Assembly: GCA_036435485.1 (NCBI GenBank)
Contig: CM071600.1
Coordinates: 162,390,546 to 162,454,545 of the forward strand
Direction of reading: 5' to 3'
DNA from: Saposhnikovia divaricata
Lineage: Eukaryota > Streptophyta > Magnoliopsida > Apiales > Apiaceae
Length of the DNA: 64,000 nucleotides
Shown: positions 21,379 through 31,754 of the stretch, one piece after another
Layout of the letters: each line of letters starts with the position of its first letter
How positions within the stretch are numbered: the first letter of the stretch is position 1
Notes under the pieces: generated by a model
Seen by the model: only the letters and a program-made list of their open reading frames with translations
What the model was told of the DNA's origin: nothing
Databases searched by the model: none
Program-made: the position numbers and the translations under genes

Positions 21379-22788
21379 ATGGCTGAATATTACCCCCTCG
21401 GTTCATCTAATCTCCGTGCTCCTTTGTTGCTTGGCACTGAAAACTATAATTGGTGGAAGGATCGTATGAAGATGCACCTGTCAGAAGAACCTAGAGAATG
21501 GAGAGTTGTTAACAGAGGTCCTTATACATTTCTTGACAAAGACGGTAAGCTGAAAGATATTGATGATCTTACTGATGCTGAATTGGTCAAGGAAAGCTAC
21601 AATACCAGGGCAATGAATACTATCATGACTGGTCTCTCCGCAAGTGAAAGTGATAAGGTCTCCTCATGCAAATCCACCAAAGAGATGTGGGACACATTGG
21701 AACTATATCATGAAGGTTCGAAATCTCTTAAGAAGGTTAAACTCAGTACGTTGATGAATGAATTTGGAGGTTTCATTGTCAAGGAAGATGAGACTATCAG
21801 GGAAAGTCAAGAAAGATTTCAGAAAACAATGAATGGTCTCAAACTGCTTGGGAAATCAATTCCTCAAGCCGAAATAAATATGAAAATATTGAGTTCAGTC
21901 CCATGGACCTATTCGCCTAAGGTGACAGCTTTGGAATCTTCATCTCAAATTGATACAATGGATATTTTGGCTGTCTTTTCTGAACTTGAACACTTTGAAG
22001 CAAAAATAAATGCAAGCCAAGCCAGATCTTCACAAGCTCCAGTTGCTAAGATGAAAAATTTAGCACTTCATTCGAAAAACAGCAAGCTGGAATATGAAGC
22101 AGAGTCAGAATCAGAATCTGATGAAGACATCGCTGAAATTTCTAGAAAGATCAAAAGGCTCATGCACAAGAAGAAAATGATAAAGGATGATAAGGAAAAA
22201 TCCTCCAAATCCAAAAGATACTCAAGAGATTTAAAAGAAATAAATTGCTATGAATGTGGCAAGCAAGGACATTATAGAACGGATTGCTTCAAGCTCAAAA
22301 AGAAACAGCTTGCTGTTTCTGGGAAGGAAAAGAAAAATTCCAGGGCTTTCATATCATGGAGCGATGATGAGACAACATCCAATGCCGAATCAAATATAGA
22401 CCTGGCTCATTTAGCACTTGTAGGGGTTAATGGTGAGAGACTTCAACACAACATGGAAGAAGTATTTTTTGAAAGTGATGTTTCAAATTTGGAATCGGAT
22501 GCTAGTGAGGTAAACTCCTTTTATTCCAATGAAACGTTTGAAAATACTTGTTTGGAACAATTAACATTGCAGGAAAAGAGGATTGTTCCAATGGAAGAGT
22601 ATTTGTCACTGGAAAAAGAAAATAGCAAGCTGAAAGCTGATATAGAAGCCAGAGATACTCAAATCAGCAAGCTGAATGAAGAAATAGGATCCAGAGACAC
22701 TCATATTAACAAGCTGAATGAAGAAAACAAAGGGTTGAGTTCTGTTTGCACTAAATCACGCAAGCGTACGTGGTCACAAGTAATATAG
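21379..22788 (+). CDS. gag: Gag of the non-autonomous Copia element, first part
   Basis: The frame is open from 21307, but the first ATG outside the LTR and primer region is at 21379 (MAEYYPLGSSNLRAPLLLG), which I take as the start. Counting from 21307, the Gag core spans about residues 38-240 (NYNWWKDRMKMHL; CKSTKEMWDTLELYHEGSKS; FQKTMNGLKLLGKSIPQAEI). An acidic SESESDED patch and a lysine-rich stretch follow, then a CCHC zinc knuckle (CYECGKQGHYRTDC, about 314-327), and near the end a coiled coil with repeated SKLNEE/NKLNEE heptads. Gag should assemble the particle and bind the RNA. The frame enters the insertion at 22777 and stops at 22788 after foreign residues. Confidence 0.85.
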   Translation: MAEYYPLGSSNLRAPLLLGTENYNWWKDRMKMHLSEEPREWRVVNRGPYTFLDKDGKLKDIDDLTDAELVKESYNTRAMNTIMTGLSASESDKVSSCKSTKEMWDTLELYHEGSKSLKKVKLSTLMNEFGGFIVKEDETIRESQERFQKTMNGLKLLGKSIPQAEINMKILSSVPWTYSPKVTALESSSQIDTMDILAVFSELEHFEAKINASQARSSQAPVAKMKNLALHSKNSKLEYEAESESESDEDIAEISRKIKRLMHKKKMIKDDKEKSSKSKRYSRDLKEINCYECGKQGHYRTDCFKLKKKQLAVSGKEKKNSRAFISWSDDETTSNAESNIDLAHLALVGVNGERLQHNMEEVFFESDVSNLESDASEVNSFYSNETFENTCLEQLTLQEKRIVPMEEYLSLEKENSKLKADIEARDTQISKLNEEIGSRDTHINKLNEENKGLSSVCTKSRKRTWSQVI

Positions 22789-24335
22789 AATAAAGTTGAG
22801 TTCGTTCCCACAGAGATCTGGATATGGTTTTAATTCAGTTATTGTACCTATGCAACAATGTATGGTTATTACTCACTGCTAAGGCAAATAACAAATTAGG
22901 TGTAATTAACTAAATTAACTAAGAAGTAAATTAACAACTAAGAATTAACTAACTAACAAGAATTGAAATTGAATTACGTCTACAAGAGTAACATGGGATC
23001 CTAACTTCATTAAATACTTCGTTTAGATCTGACGCCTTTAATCACTATATGCAATGGTTATGATATCTGATCGGATAACACGAAACAAGTACACGCTAGT
23101 TCTCAGTATACGAATACCAAACTAAACATACATCCACAAAAGAGATAGAAGATGAATAGACACCAATTATGCTTAGACCCTATATGTCTATAGAATTTGA
23201 AAACATAACGGTTGAAGAGCAAGTTATCCATAAAGATCACACAGGGCAATATAAGTATTTTCATCTCATACTACCAATCATGTTGATAAACAATCATGAA
23301 CCTATGCTAGCATGGCAAGTTCTAAATCTCAAGATCCACTTTCACTTCATAAGAGATTAACAAATTAGATGTTAGCTACTCATCTAACAATTAAGCATAA
23401 CCATACGAGGATATCAGATATACATCACACACAGATCTTTAAAGCAATCAGGATACTAAAGCTCCATAAATAAATCCGTTAGAATCCCATGACAACGATT
23501 AGTTCATAATCGAACCTCTCGTCATCATGGGATCTGATGAAATCATGATAAAAACAAAGTATGAAAAGATACAAATAAAACTAAGTAATTGATATGTAAT
23601 GATGTGTTTTTTTCTATCCCCCAAGATGTGTATTTATAGCCTCAATTTGCCTCTCCATCAAGCAATTGCCGTTTTAGAGTTGGAATAGGAGTATGGCAAT
23701 TTCTGTTCTTGAATGAGAATAGAATTGCAAATTCCATGTGTAGATCTGATTCTGGAATGTTCTAGCCACCCAGAGCAATTACCATACTTATTAGAAGTAG
23801 GAATTATAGCAATTTCCTTGTCAAAGTTGAATTTCTGCAGTTCGGCACATAATACGTTTCCTAAACTGATTCGGTTTTGAAGGAAAATTCGTAACTGACT
23901 TTTCTTCAGTATTTCTGGGCCGTTCCAGTTGTATTTGGACATCTGAACCACTTTAGAATGAAAGAGAATTCCGTTATCTTCGCGTGGACAGTAAGATCGT
24001 CCAAAACGGACTTGTAGAACTCAAGATATGGCCCAAACAGTGAATAAGGATTTTCTGGATAAAAATTCAGAATTTCCAGAAGTGTTCCCGCGCTGCAGCG
24101 CCCTTCCCAGGCCGCAGCGCGCCATGCTTTCTGTCCAATATTGTAGAAAATCTCCCAGGCTTCGCGTGAGCTGTAAGATCACTGAAAACGGACTTCTAGA
24201 ACTCCAGATATGGCCAAAACAGTGTAGACTGCGCAGCCGACCCGGAAAATCCGAATTTTAATCAAATTAACCTCCTACTCTCTTAGCTCTGCAAAACTCA
24301 ATGAAAACACATTAAACACACCACATACTTGAGGT
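22777..24335. mobile_element. Unidentified ~1.5-kb insertion splitting gag
   Basis: Gag-type coding sequence stops at about 22777 and resumes at about 24336. CAAGTAAT is present at both edges (22777-22784 and 24336-24343), which may be an 8-bp target duplication. No terminal inverted repeats or LTRs are seen, and the left edge may be nearer 22755. The interior is non-coding and contains TTCGTTCCCACAGAGATCTG near the start. It also holds two copies about 185 bp apart (near 23975 and 24160) of a ~60-bp stretch with CTTCGCGTG, AAAACGGACTT and CAGATATGGCC. A GC-rich patch (GCGCTGCAGCGCCC, GGCCGCAGCGCG) lies between those copies. I do not recognise the family. Confidence 0.55.
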
Positions 24336-25039
24336 CAAGTAATCAATTTAAGCCGATACGAAGCATTCCAAGTGGATATAAAATCCACTTATCAAGTTCT
24401 GATGTTAAAGCTAAAGCTAAAGCATTAGAATCATTCAAATTGAAGGAATCTAATCGAGCTGAATGTTCTAAAACAACTGAAATGGCATCTCAGCAAGCTG
24501 AAACCATAAATCAGCAAGCTGAAACAATCATTGTTTTGCAGAAAGAAATCAGGGATCTTAAAGAAGAAGAAGACGTGCATCAAACAAAGTTAAAAACAAA
24601 AGATGCATTCCATGAGACGTTTAATGGTAGAGAATCTATGTCAAGGGCATACTCTCAACATGGAGAAAATATCAAAGTCCTAGAAGAACAAATCGAATCA
24701 TTGAAAAAGGATTTAGCTCAATTTGTTCAAGGAGAAGACACACTCAAAGCGTTGATGGGCAAACAAAGATTTACTCTTGACAAGAAAGGACTTGGATATC
24801 ATCAAGCCAACCGAAATAAAGTTCCACACAAGTACAAAGGCAAGAATGACAAGCCTTATCAATATGCCATGCCTTATTCAACATGCAAGAAATGTGGAGT
24901 CAAAGGTCATTTGGAAAGACATTGTCGATTCAAACTCCATCAACATGTAAACGGGAGAGTTCAAGCTGATATCAACAAGTTTTCTGGGAAAACAGCTTAC
25001 CAGAATAAAAACAGATGCAAAACAGCTTGCCAGTATTGA
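24336..25039 (+). CDS. Gag of the non-autonomous Copia element, second part
   Basis: The open frame upstream of 24336 belongs to the insertion. From there the protein has a second long coiled coil (MASQQAETINQQAETIIVLQ; IESLKKDLAQFVQGEDTL) and a second CCHC knuckle (CKKCGVKGHLERHC). It ends in repeats built on AYQNK/ACQY, coded by a tandem AACAGCTTACCAG tract at about 24995-25095. Similar coding continues past the stop at 25039 (VVQKWVKKSDL), so this end is also mutated. Simple removal of the insertion plus one CAAGTAAT copy does not bring the two parts into the same frame, so at least one further indel is present. Confidence 0.65.
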
Positions 25040-25668
25040 AGCAGAAGCCAAACAGCTTACCAGTATGGAACCTGGAAGAAAACAGCTTACCAGAATGATT
25101 TTGGCAGCACACAAAGAACAAAGATTTCAGCACCAAAAGTGGTACAAAAATGGGTAAAGAAATCTGATTTAAATTCTATCTATGTGCTAACAACTAACCA
25201 TGCAGGAATCAAGCAAGTATCGGTGCCAAAACATTGAGCTTTTGTGCAACAAAAGGTCCTAGTAACAGCAAGCTAAGTGCAAAAGTTTGATACTTTAGCA
25301 TATTTTTTTTTAGTATTATTTGCATGCTAAATTAATTTCCTATCCCTCTATAGATGCCAATAATGAATTTTAAGTGTAATTCACTTGCATGCAAGTTGAC
25401 ATTTTCGTATGCATGCATATATATTGCTAATTCTTTCGCATGAAATTTATTGAGTAAATGTGTACTCGTGCATTTTGTGGTACTTCATAATCCATGCTTA
25501 ATTTGAAAATGATACGTGAGTACCCTTTTTAATGATTAAGGGGGAGAGATTTTAGGAGGTTAACTCTTATATATCCTTATGTGCTTAATTGTATATCATG
25601 ATGTTAAATCAAGGATGCATGTGTTGAGGGGGAGTATGTACTCCTAAAAATATATGTTGGTAATCATC
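25040..25668 (+). other. 3' untranslated part of the non-autonomous Copia
   Basis: Eroded gag tail and non-coding DNA where pol would normally lie. Three purine runs of the GGGGGAG type occur (about 25539, 25629 and the true tract at 25669), a habit of Sirevirus-like 3' ends. Confidence 0.6.
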
Positions 25669-25682
25669 AAAAAGGGGGAGAT
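25669..25682 (+). promoter_or_regulatory. Polypurine tract of the non-autonomous Copia
   Basis: AAAAAGGGGGAGAT directly abuts the 3' LTR start. It would prime plus-strand DNA synthesis. Confidence 0.85.
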
Positions 25683-27191
25683 TGTTGGCCTATTTGATTT
25701 TGATGATTCTATGATTACATATATTTTGGATGTTATTAGTGCTACTAACACTTTTGATCTTAATGATTATGCGAAATCTTTTATGTTGGTATAATGCTTG
25801 TTGTTACTTGTTGTTAATGAAATTTCCAGGAGACAAATTGTCATATTTCAGCAAGCTGTGTGTAGGTGTACATGATTATTTCAGTCAGACTAACAGATGT
25901 TTTTCAGTAAGCTGTTATGGAACATCTTCAGCAAGCTGAACTCACATTCAGTGCATATATCAGTAAGCTGTTTTTGGGCGACTGAAAGAACAGATTTCAA
26001 GAGGACATTCATTTTTCTAAAAGACATCAGTTATATTTGTTTAGGAATATTGTAGGGACTCTCTGAAGTATTCAAGCCCTTTTTGCACTACAATATTATC
26101 AACTCAAATAAAGTGGGGGACAACACTTTATTCTCTTCTTTATTTAAGGAATCACTTTTCCTTATTTAATTCCTAACCCCATACAAACACTTTCCATATC
26201 TAAATTCCCTAACACATGCAAACACATTCTACTTGTCTCTCCTTTATCAGTTACACGTTCTTATCACTATCATCTACACATTCATATCACAAAGAAGACA
26301 ACTACCATCGCTTCTCCACTTCTGATTAAACGTGCTTTCATGGCTGCTCCACTAACCATATTCACTGATCATCCACTCAAGAAAAGCATAGCAGAAATAT
26401 CACTCTTCCATACTCAAAAACGTTCTTGAAGAATCTTTTCCAACGGCTTTAAGAAAATTCAAACCGTTGGAGCCTTAGAAGTTTGATTTTAACATGTTCT
26501 TGTTTATCTATAAATAGCTTGTTTTTGCTCAGTTCTGAAGCATTCATCCAAGAGGAGAATTAGAGTGCAAAAACACAAGAACCTATACACAACTTCGAGC
26601 CTTCTTTGCTATATCCTTCAAACCTCTCAAACTCTCATATACATTCGGTTATATACATTCAGAGGGTTCTTTAGGTTGAGTTGTATTTATTCAAAATCTT
26701 GTATTGTTCAAATTGTAAAGATTAGTTGCTGTACAAGTTCGGCTAAGGGTCTTGGGTGGGTGAAACTAGACTAGAGAAGGATACTTGGGAAGTATTGCTT
26801 AGAGAGTTAGTTTCAGCACAGCAATTCAGCAAGCCGTTTTGTAAGCAGCTGGGTGTAAAGGGAGATATATTGTTGGATCTTGTAATCGGTTTTATCAATA
26901 ATATATTCTCTTACCAAGTTGGTAAGGGACCAGGACGTAGACCATAGGGGATTAGGGGTCGAACCTGGCTAAAAGATCTTGTGTTCATTTATTTTTCTTC
27001 TCATTTACATTCTGCATTGCATTACCAGTTAATTCAGCCTGCTGTTATTAAACCGTTAGATAATATCAGCATGCTGTTATTAGTCTGTTAGGTCATTTCA
27101 GCTAGCCGTTTCTGGGTAAAATCAAAATAGTTCATAGTTAACCCTTTCAGCCATAATACACCTAATCACCCCCTCTAGGTGTGGATTTTCA
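25683..27191 (+). repeat. 3' LTR of the non-autonomous Copia element
   Basis: 1509 bp, TGTTGGCC to GATTTTCA, followed by TTGAG. Against the 5' LTR it shows about a dozen single-base differences and lacks 6 bp near 26894 (TTTATCAATAATATA here, TTTATAGTGATCAATAATATA there). Confidence 0.92.
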
Positions 27192-27196
27192 TTGAG

Positions 27197-27350
27197 TATC
27201 CCAATGTTCTCTTTGTAATGGTGAAATTCAAATTTTGAAATTATTTTTTTTAAAAAAAATTGACCTATAGCGTCGGTCATTTGAAAGGGCGATGCTATAG
27301 GCTTCTTTTTTTTAAAAAAAATTAACCTATAGCGTCGGTCATTTGGGATA
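27197..27350. repeat. CACTA-like subterminal repeats, right side
   Basis: It contains CCTATAGCGTCGGTCATTTG twice (about 27260 and 27325) and the inverted copy GGGCGATGCTATAGG between them, with two TTTTTTTTAAAAAAAATT spacers. The motif matches the array at 4131-4440, so both may belong to one element with the DUF547 fragment inside. No intact CACTA terminus is seen on this side either. Confidence 0.55.
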
Positions 27351-28098
27351 AGTTGAATCGAGTGAGGCTGTGACTTTTGGAGAAATGTAGAAGAGATAAA
27401 TAGAATAGATTTTATAGATGGAGACAAAACAAGAAGAGTATGATGGTATTATGTATGGATTTGGAGGAGGAAGGAGCTAGAATATTTCAACAGGGATTGA
27501 ATCAATAGATTGAATACAATGATGCAGTGTTCTAGATAAGGGACTATGTGATATGGGTATAAGAAGCAGCCATGGTAAAGGCTGAGAGTGAATTGATTCA
27601 AGAGGATAAAAGATGAGGAGAAAGAGGTGTATTTGATGATTAGTAAGAGAAAAGGATATGAGGAGTTTTAAGGCATAATTAAGATTTACGATTGAGGATG
27701 AGGTGTATTTTGAGGATAGAGACAGGATAAGGATAAACGAAGGAAGTGGGTATAATTGATGAAGGATTTCGAGGTGCAATAATTACTAGTCGGGAAAGGC
27801 CAATATGGTGGCAAATACCCTAAGTAGGAAAGAGAGATCAAAGATGTTAGTTATGCAAATGATTAATCTAAAAGGTGTGAATGTGTAAAACTTGAGGTAA
27901 AGATTTTGATTGGGTAGAGGTACTGGTAGAAATGATTGATGAAAAAGAGTAGATATTGAGAAATAAAGCCACGACACTAGAAGGTGTATTGTGGAGAAAA
28001 GTAGAAGGTTGATGAGTCAACCTGAGAATTAGAGTATGGAGTACTCAATCGTATCTTACGTTGATTCCGAAGACGGAATCCTTTTAAGGAGGGAAGAC
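27351..28098 (+). pseudogene. Ty3/Tekay-like gag-pol scraps with large internal deletion
   Basis: Conceptual plus-strand reading shows a Gag piece near 27457-27620 (FQQGLNQ...IEYNDAVF...IRDY, broken by stops) and, soon after, the RNase H end GKANMVANTLSRKE at about 27794-27835. Only ~250 bp separate this from the polypurine tract, so integrase is missing, and RT is missing between gag and RNase H. Many stops are present. It is the internal remnant of the old element whose LTRs flank the whole left half. Confidence 0.7.
28085..28097 (+). promoter_or_regulatory. Polypurine tract of the old Ty3 element
   Basis: AAGGAGGGAAGAC lies just before the TGTAATAAGCC LTR start and follows GAAGACGGAATCC, the usual 3' context of Tekay-like pol. 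Confidence 0.75.
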
Positions 28099-31000
28099 TG
28101 TAATAAGCCTAATTTCTGTACTTGAGAAAAATTTTCGTTTTAAGGATGAATAGTGATTTGCATGGATGAATAGTGAAATTATGGATGAATAGTGATTTTT
28201 GAGGATTAAGAAATTTTTTCATGTCACCCTATGTACGGGATAGGAAATGGATATTTCGAAGATATATTAGTAATCTACGAGGTAAATAAATGTATGTAAC
28301 CGCGATCGGAATTCTGAAAATCCAAAGTTTATTTTTATGGAATATTTGATCGGGTAGTGAGGAGCATTTCAATGCGACCAAGACAAGTGGTATATTTAAA
28401 TCAAGGATTCAAGGATTTGATGTTTTATTATTTTATTAAGGGTGCTTTAAGGATTTAGAACGAAAACTCCTGATTTAGTATAACGAGCGTTCTAGGAATC
28501 GCTAGAACTTTATAACGAGATTAAGCGATAAAGCGAACGAATTACGGATTATGGATTGAACTCAGAACGAGATTAAATACCATGCATGATTATTAAGTGC
28601 AACATATCAAGGGGATTAGTGTGAAACCAAGATAGATTACCAAGTGGTCTAAGAATAGTGCAAAGGTGATGTGTTCATCTAATAACCAAGCAACAGAAAC
28701 ACTTAACTCTCCTAATTCTTGACACTTTTGTGAAAGGAGAGTATGAAGAGTAGCACAGCTGATATACATATCAATATATCACACATTAGCTAAGTAAACA
28801 AGTCAAGAAAGAAGGAGAAAGCAAGCTAAACCAAGAAAACACCAAACTGCCCAGCAGAAACACATGCCAAAGAAAAATTCATAACTCCACTTCTACCTAT
28901 TCATAAATCACCAAATTTGAACCATAGCTTCCTCATCATATGTAGAACATACGTTCAAAGTTTCATGGCTAACAAAGGAGTATAGCCTAGTCAAATCCCT
29001 CCTCCAAGTTGAAGAACTGAAACTGTCCAGCCTTTCCCAGTTTCGGCCACTCACCTTAGAAAGCCAATAAGTAGAGCTTTAGGCATCCCCAGGTGATGAT
29101 CTAGGACTCAAAATAAAGCCCTTTAATAGTAGGTGTAGTAAAAATTTGAGAACCAATCTCTAAATTTTCAATTTTATATAAATTTTACAAAGTGATGATG
29201 AATCGTGTCATGAATAGTAACTAACAACTTTCCTTGTTTTGTTCATGGGTTAATGGCTTCCAAAAAGCTTCTTGGGCAAGGTTAGGACCTGGTTATAGTG
29301 TAATGATATCCCTAAGCTTCATATCAAGGTAAAACCCTAACCTACCTTTCAGTTTTATATGAGTTTTGAAGTGGTTTTGGATGTTCATGTAAAGATAAGT
29401 TCATGTTAAGGGGTTTAGTGATTGTTTGGCCTTGTTTTGATATGTAAAATGATGGGTGTTGATTTCGAACCCCACCACTGGTATTAGAGAAGTATAATGG
29501 ATTTTGGTTGATGTGGAGGATGTATGGGTTGCCTTGATGGTTTGTTTGGAGTGTTTGTAAAATGGAAATGTCCGAGTTATAGCCTTCGTAATGGCAAAAT
29601 TTTGTTAGCTCCTAAAAACAGTAGTCACCCAAGACCATAACTTTTTTTAAATGTTAACCACTGACCATATTGTGTAGATATTGTTGTCTAGTTTATTTTC
29701 CCTCAAAAATTATGTCAAAAGAGTTTACGGTTTAGGAGGTATGACCATTTCAGTGAAAGTTGTTCGAGGAATGGGACTGCAGAAATGTACCAACTTTGAG
29801 GCTATGAATGAGACCCTTAATAGTCGATTTATATTGTGAAAGTTTGATGATAAATGCTAAGGTCAGTTAGCAAGGTTTGTCCGAAGGTTTCGAGTTAAAA
29901 ACATTATTTTATGATTTTATAAAAATGCGTAAGCCGAGGTTGTGCAAGTGGAAAAGCCCTTTAGGGGATGATACTATTCATCGCAAACCCCTGCCCTATT
30001 TTGGTAAATTCCGAAAAATGAGTCCTCTGACCAGAACCAAATATTGAGTTAGTCACCTTCTAGATATTCTCTAGATCGTGTACGTGAAAACGGTACGTCA
30101 TTTGAGCTAACGGTTATCGAGTTATGAACGTTTTAGTAAAAGTGGTGCAAATAGTATAAATCCGCAGTTGACCCAACTTCGAAAATACATTCCACTTATC
30201 TAGACCTGTGTTTTCGAATCAAGATTTTTATGATAAATATTAGAAATACCAAAGATTATTTTAGAAGTGGTTTCGTATTTAAATATGTTTCCAGTGATTT
30301 ATTAAAAGTGTTGGAGTACGAGTCGAGGAATAGTAATTTTCAGGAAAGTCAACTCTAGAGGTACTACTTTGACCATCCGTTTTGGCTAAGTTAAAAGAGG
30401 AATTTCGAGTCGACTAAAACATGAAACTTGTTAAGGATTACCAAGGAAACATAGTGGTGCAAAGAACGAGGTTGTAAATGGTTAGTAAGAGGTACAGAAT
30501 ATCTTACGTTAAACATGGATTCGAGGATCGGTTTTGGACTAAACTTGTGATTAAGGTGTTTGTCGATTAACATGGGCTTAGTACGAGTCTAGAGGGACCA
30601 TTAGTGCCTTGTTTCTGACTGGCTTAAGTGTCTAAACGTTGAGTTATAAATGGATCTTATAGGGGATTAATCGCGTGTTTCTTGACTTTGTTTAGATTGC
30701 CGGACCCCGCTACGAGCCCCTACTATATCCGGAGCACCAGGTAAGTATACTAAACCCTACTCTATTATTCAGAGTATATATATATTTCAATGCAAGTATT
30801 TTATCTCGTTACTCAAATACCGGATATTGATGTAATTGAATGCATGTATATATATATTATTATTGTGAATGTTATCCGGATAGTATATAAATATAGTAGT
30901 ATGTATAAGAGTTATTGGTCCAAATGATTGGGACAAGTATCGAGGTACATTGTTCGTACTCGAAGGGAGATAAAATGTTTTGGAAAAGTATCTTGTTAAT

Positions 31001-31680
31001 TATGGGGGGTGATGAGAGATTTGATCTGGATCATTTTATTCGAATCCATGATCAAAACAGTTGTTCATGTTTTCCTCTTATATTTCAAGAGGAAAGTGAT
31101 TTATTGGAAGTAGTAATCGTTCGTTGTTTCCGAATGATAATAATTATTACGAATTGAGGTGCACGTGGAATTATACGTGACATATAAGATGATAAGTATT
31201 GAAGGTGGCCAGGGGTACTTTGGTACCCCAGGTTCTGGACTGGAGATAATGTAAGAGACTGGCACGATGGCCAGCCCAACCAATAGTATGAAAGCCCCGA
31301 TGCGGCTTAGGATGTAGATCGAGCAAGTCGGCGAATCCTAGGGTAAAGGCCGAGCAAGTCGGATCATCCTTCTACTGGTAGTAAATAGCAAGATGTAAGG
31401 ACTGATCATCCATTACAGCCAAACGGATAAGAATCTCCTGAATATAGTCCATCAGCAGTATTTGATAAGTGTAATTAATACTACAGGTGGGTATTAATTT
31501 CAGCATGAATAGTATATTCTTACTCAGTTTTTGTGAGTAAATTTCAGTATGTAAAAGAAAATATGGGGGTTCATTTTCTTGAAGAAGTTTTGTTGATATA
31601 TATATATATGATTCTGGTGTATAAAACTTGCTTGGCATTTTTGGATCATTCATACTATTTTTAAATATTATAAAACAGCG
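28099..31680 (+). mobile_element. Ty3/Tekay-like 3' LTR, right copy
   Basis: It begins TGTAATAAGCC after the polypurine tract and has no coding capacity. From 28302 it matches the LTR at 769-4115. The first 120 bp hold three copies of GATGAATAGTGA (28145, 28165, 28184). The shared palindrome motif is present with one change (TCCTTCTACTGGTAGTAAA, about 31367). The 3' end is not certain because the left copy is cut short; it lies between about 31650 and 31680. Confidence 0.78.
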
Positions 31681-31754
31681 GCAGTCAGAGCTGGCACTAG
31701 TAAGGCGAACAGTGATGAAGGGAAGGGGGAAGACAACTGATTCGGCACGTTAGC
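31681..31754. other. Short spacer between two Ty3 elements
   Basis: About 75 bp of non-repeated sequence (AGCGGCAGTCAGAGCTGG onwards) between the end of the old Tekay-like LTR and the start of the Athila-like LTR. No feature is seen. Confidence 0.4.

Larger units (their letters stand above)
19802..27191 (+). mobile_element. Young non-autonomous Copia element with gag only
   Basis: A 7.4-kb element with LTRs of 1516 and 1509 bp, target duplication TTGAG (19797-19801 and 27192-27196), an initiator-tRNA primer site, and a polypurine tract AAAAAGGGGGAGAT. Between them only Gag-like coding sequence is found; there is no protease, integrase, reverse transcriptase or RNase H. By eye the LTRs differ at about a dozen positions plus a 6-bp indel, so insertion was recent. 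It must have used enzymes from another Copia element, presumably a Sirevirus-like partner given the similar purine-rich 3' end. Gag itself is split by an insertion at about 22777-24335. Confidence 0.88.

Noticed and set aside
22777..24343. hAT transposon on the basis of the 8-bp flank
   Set aside because: No terminal inverted repeats or transposase are visible, and the left border is uncertain.
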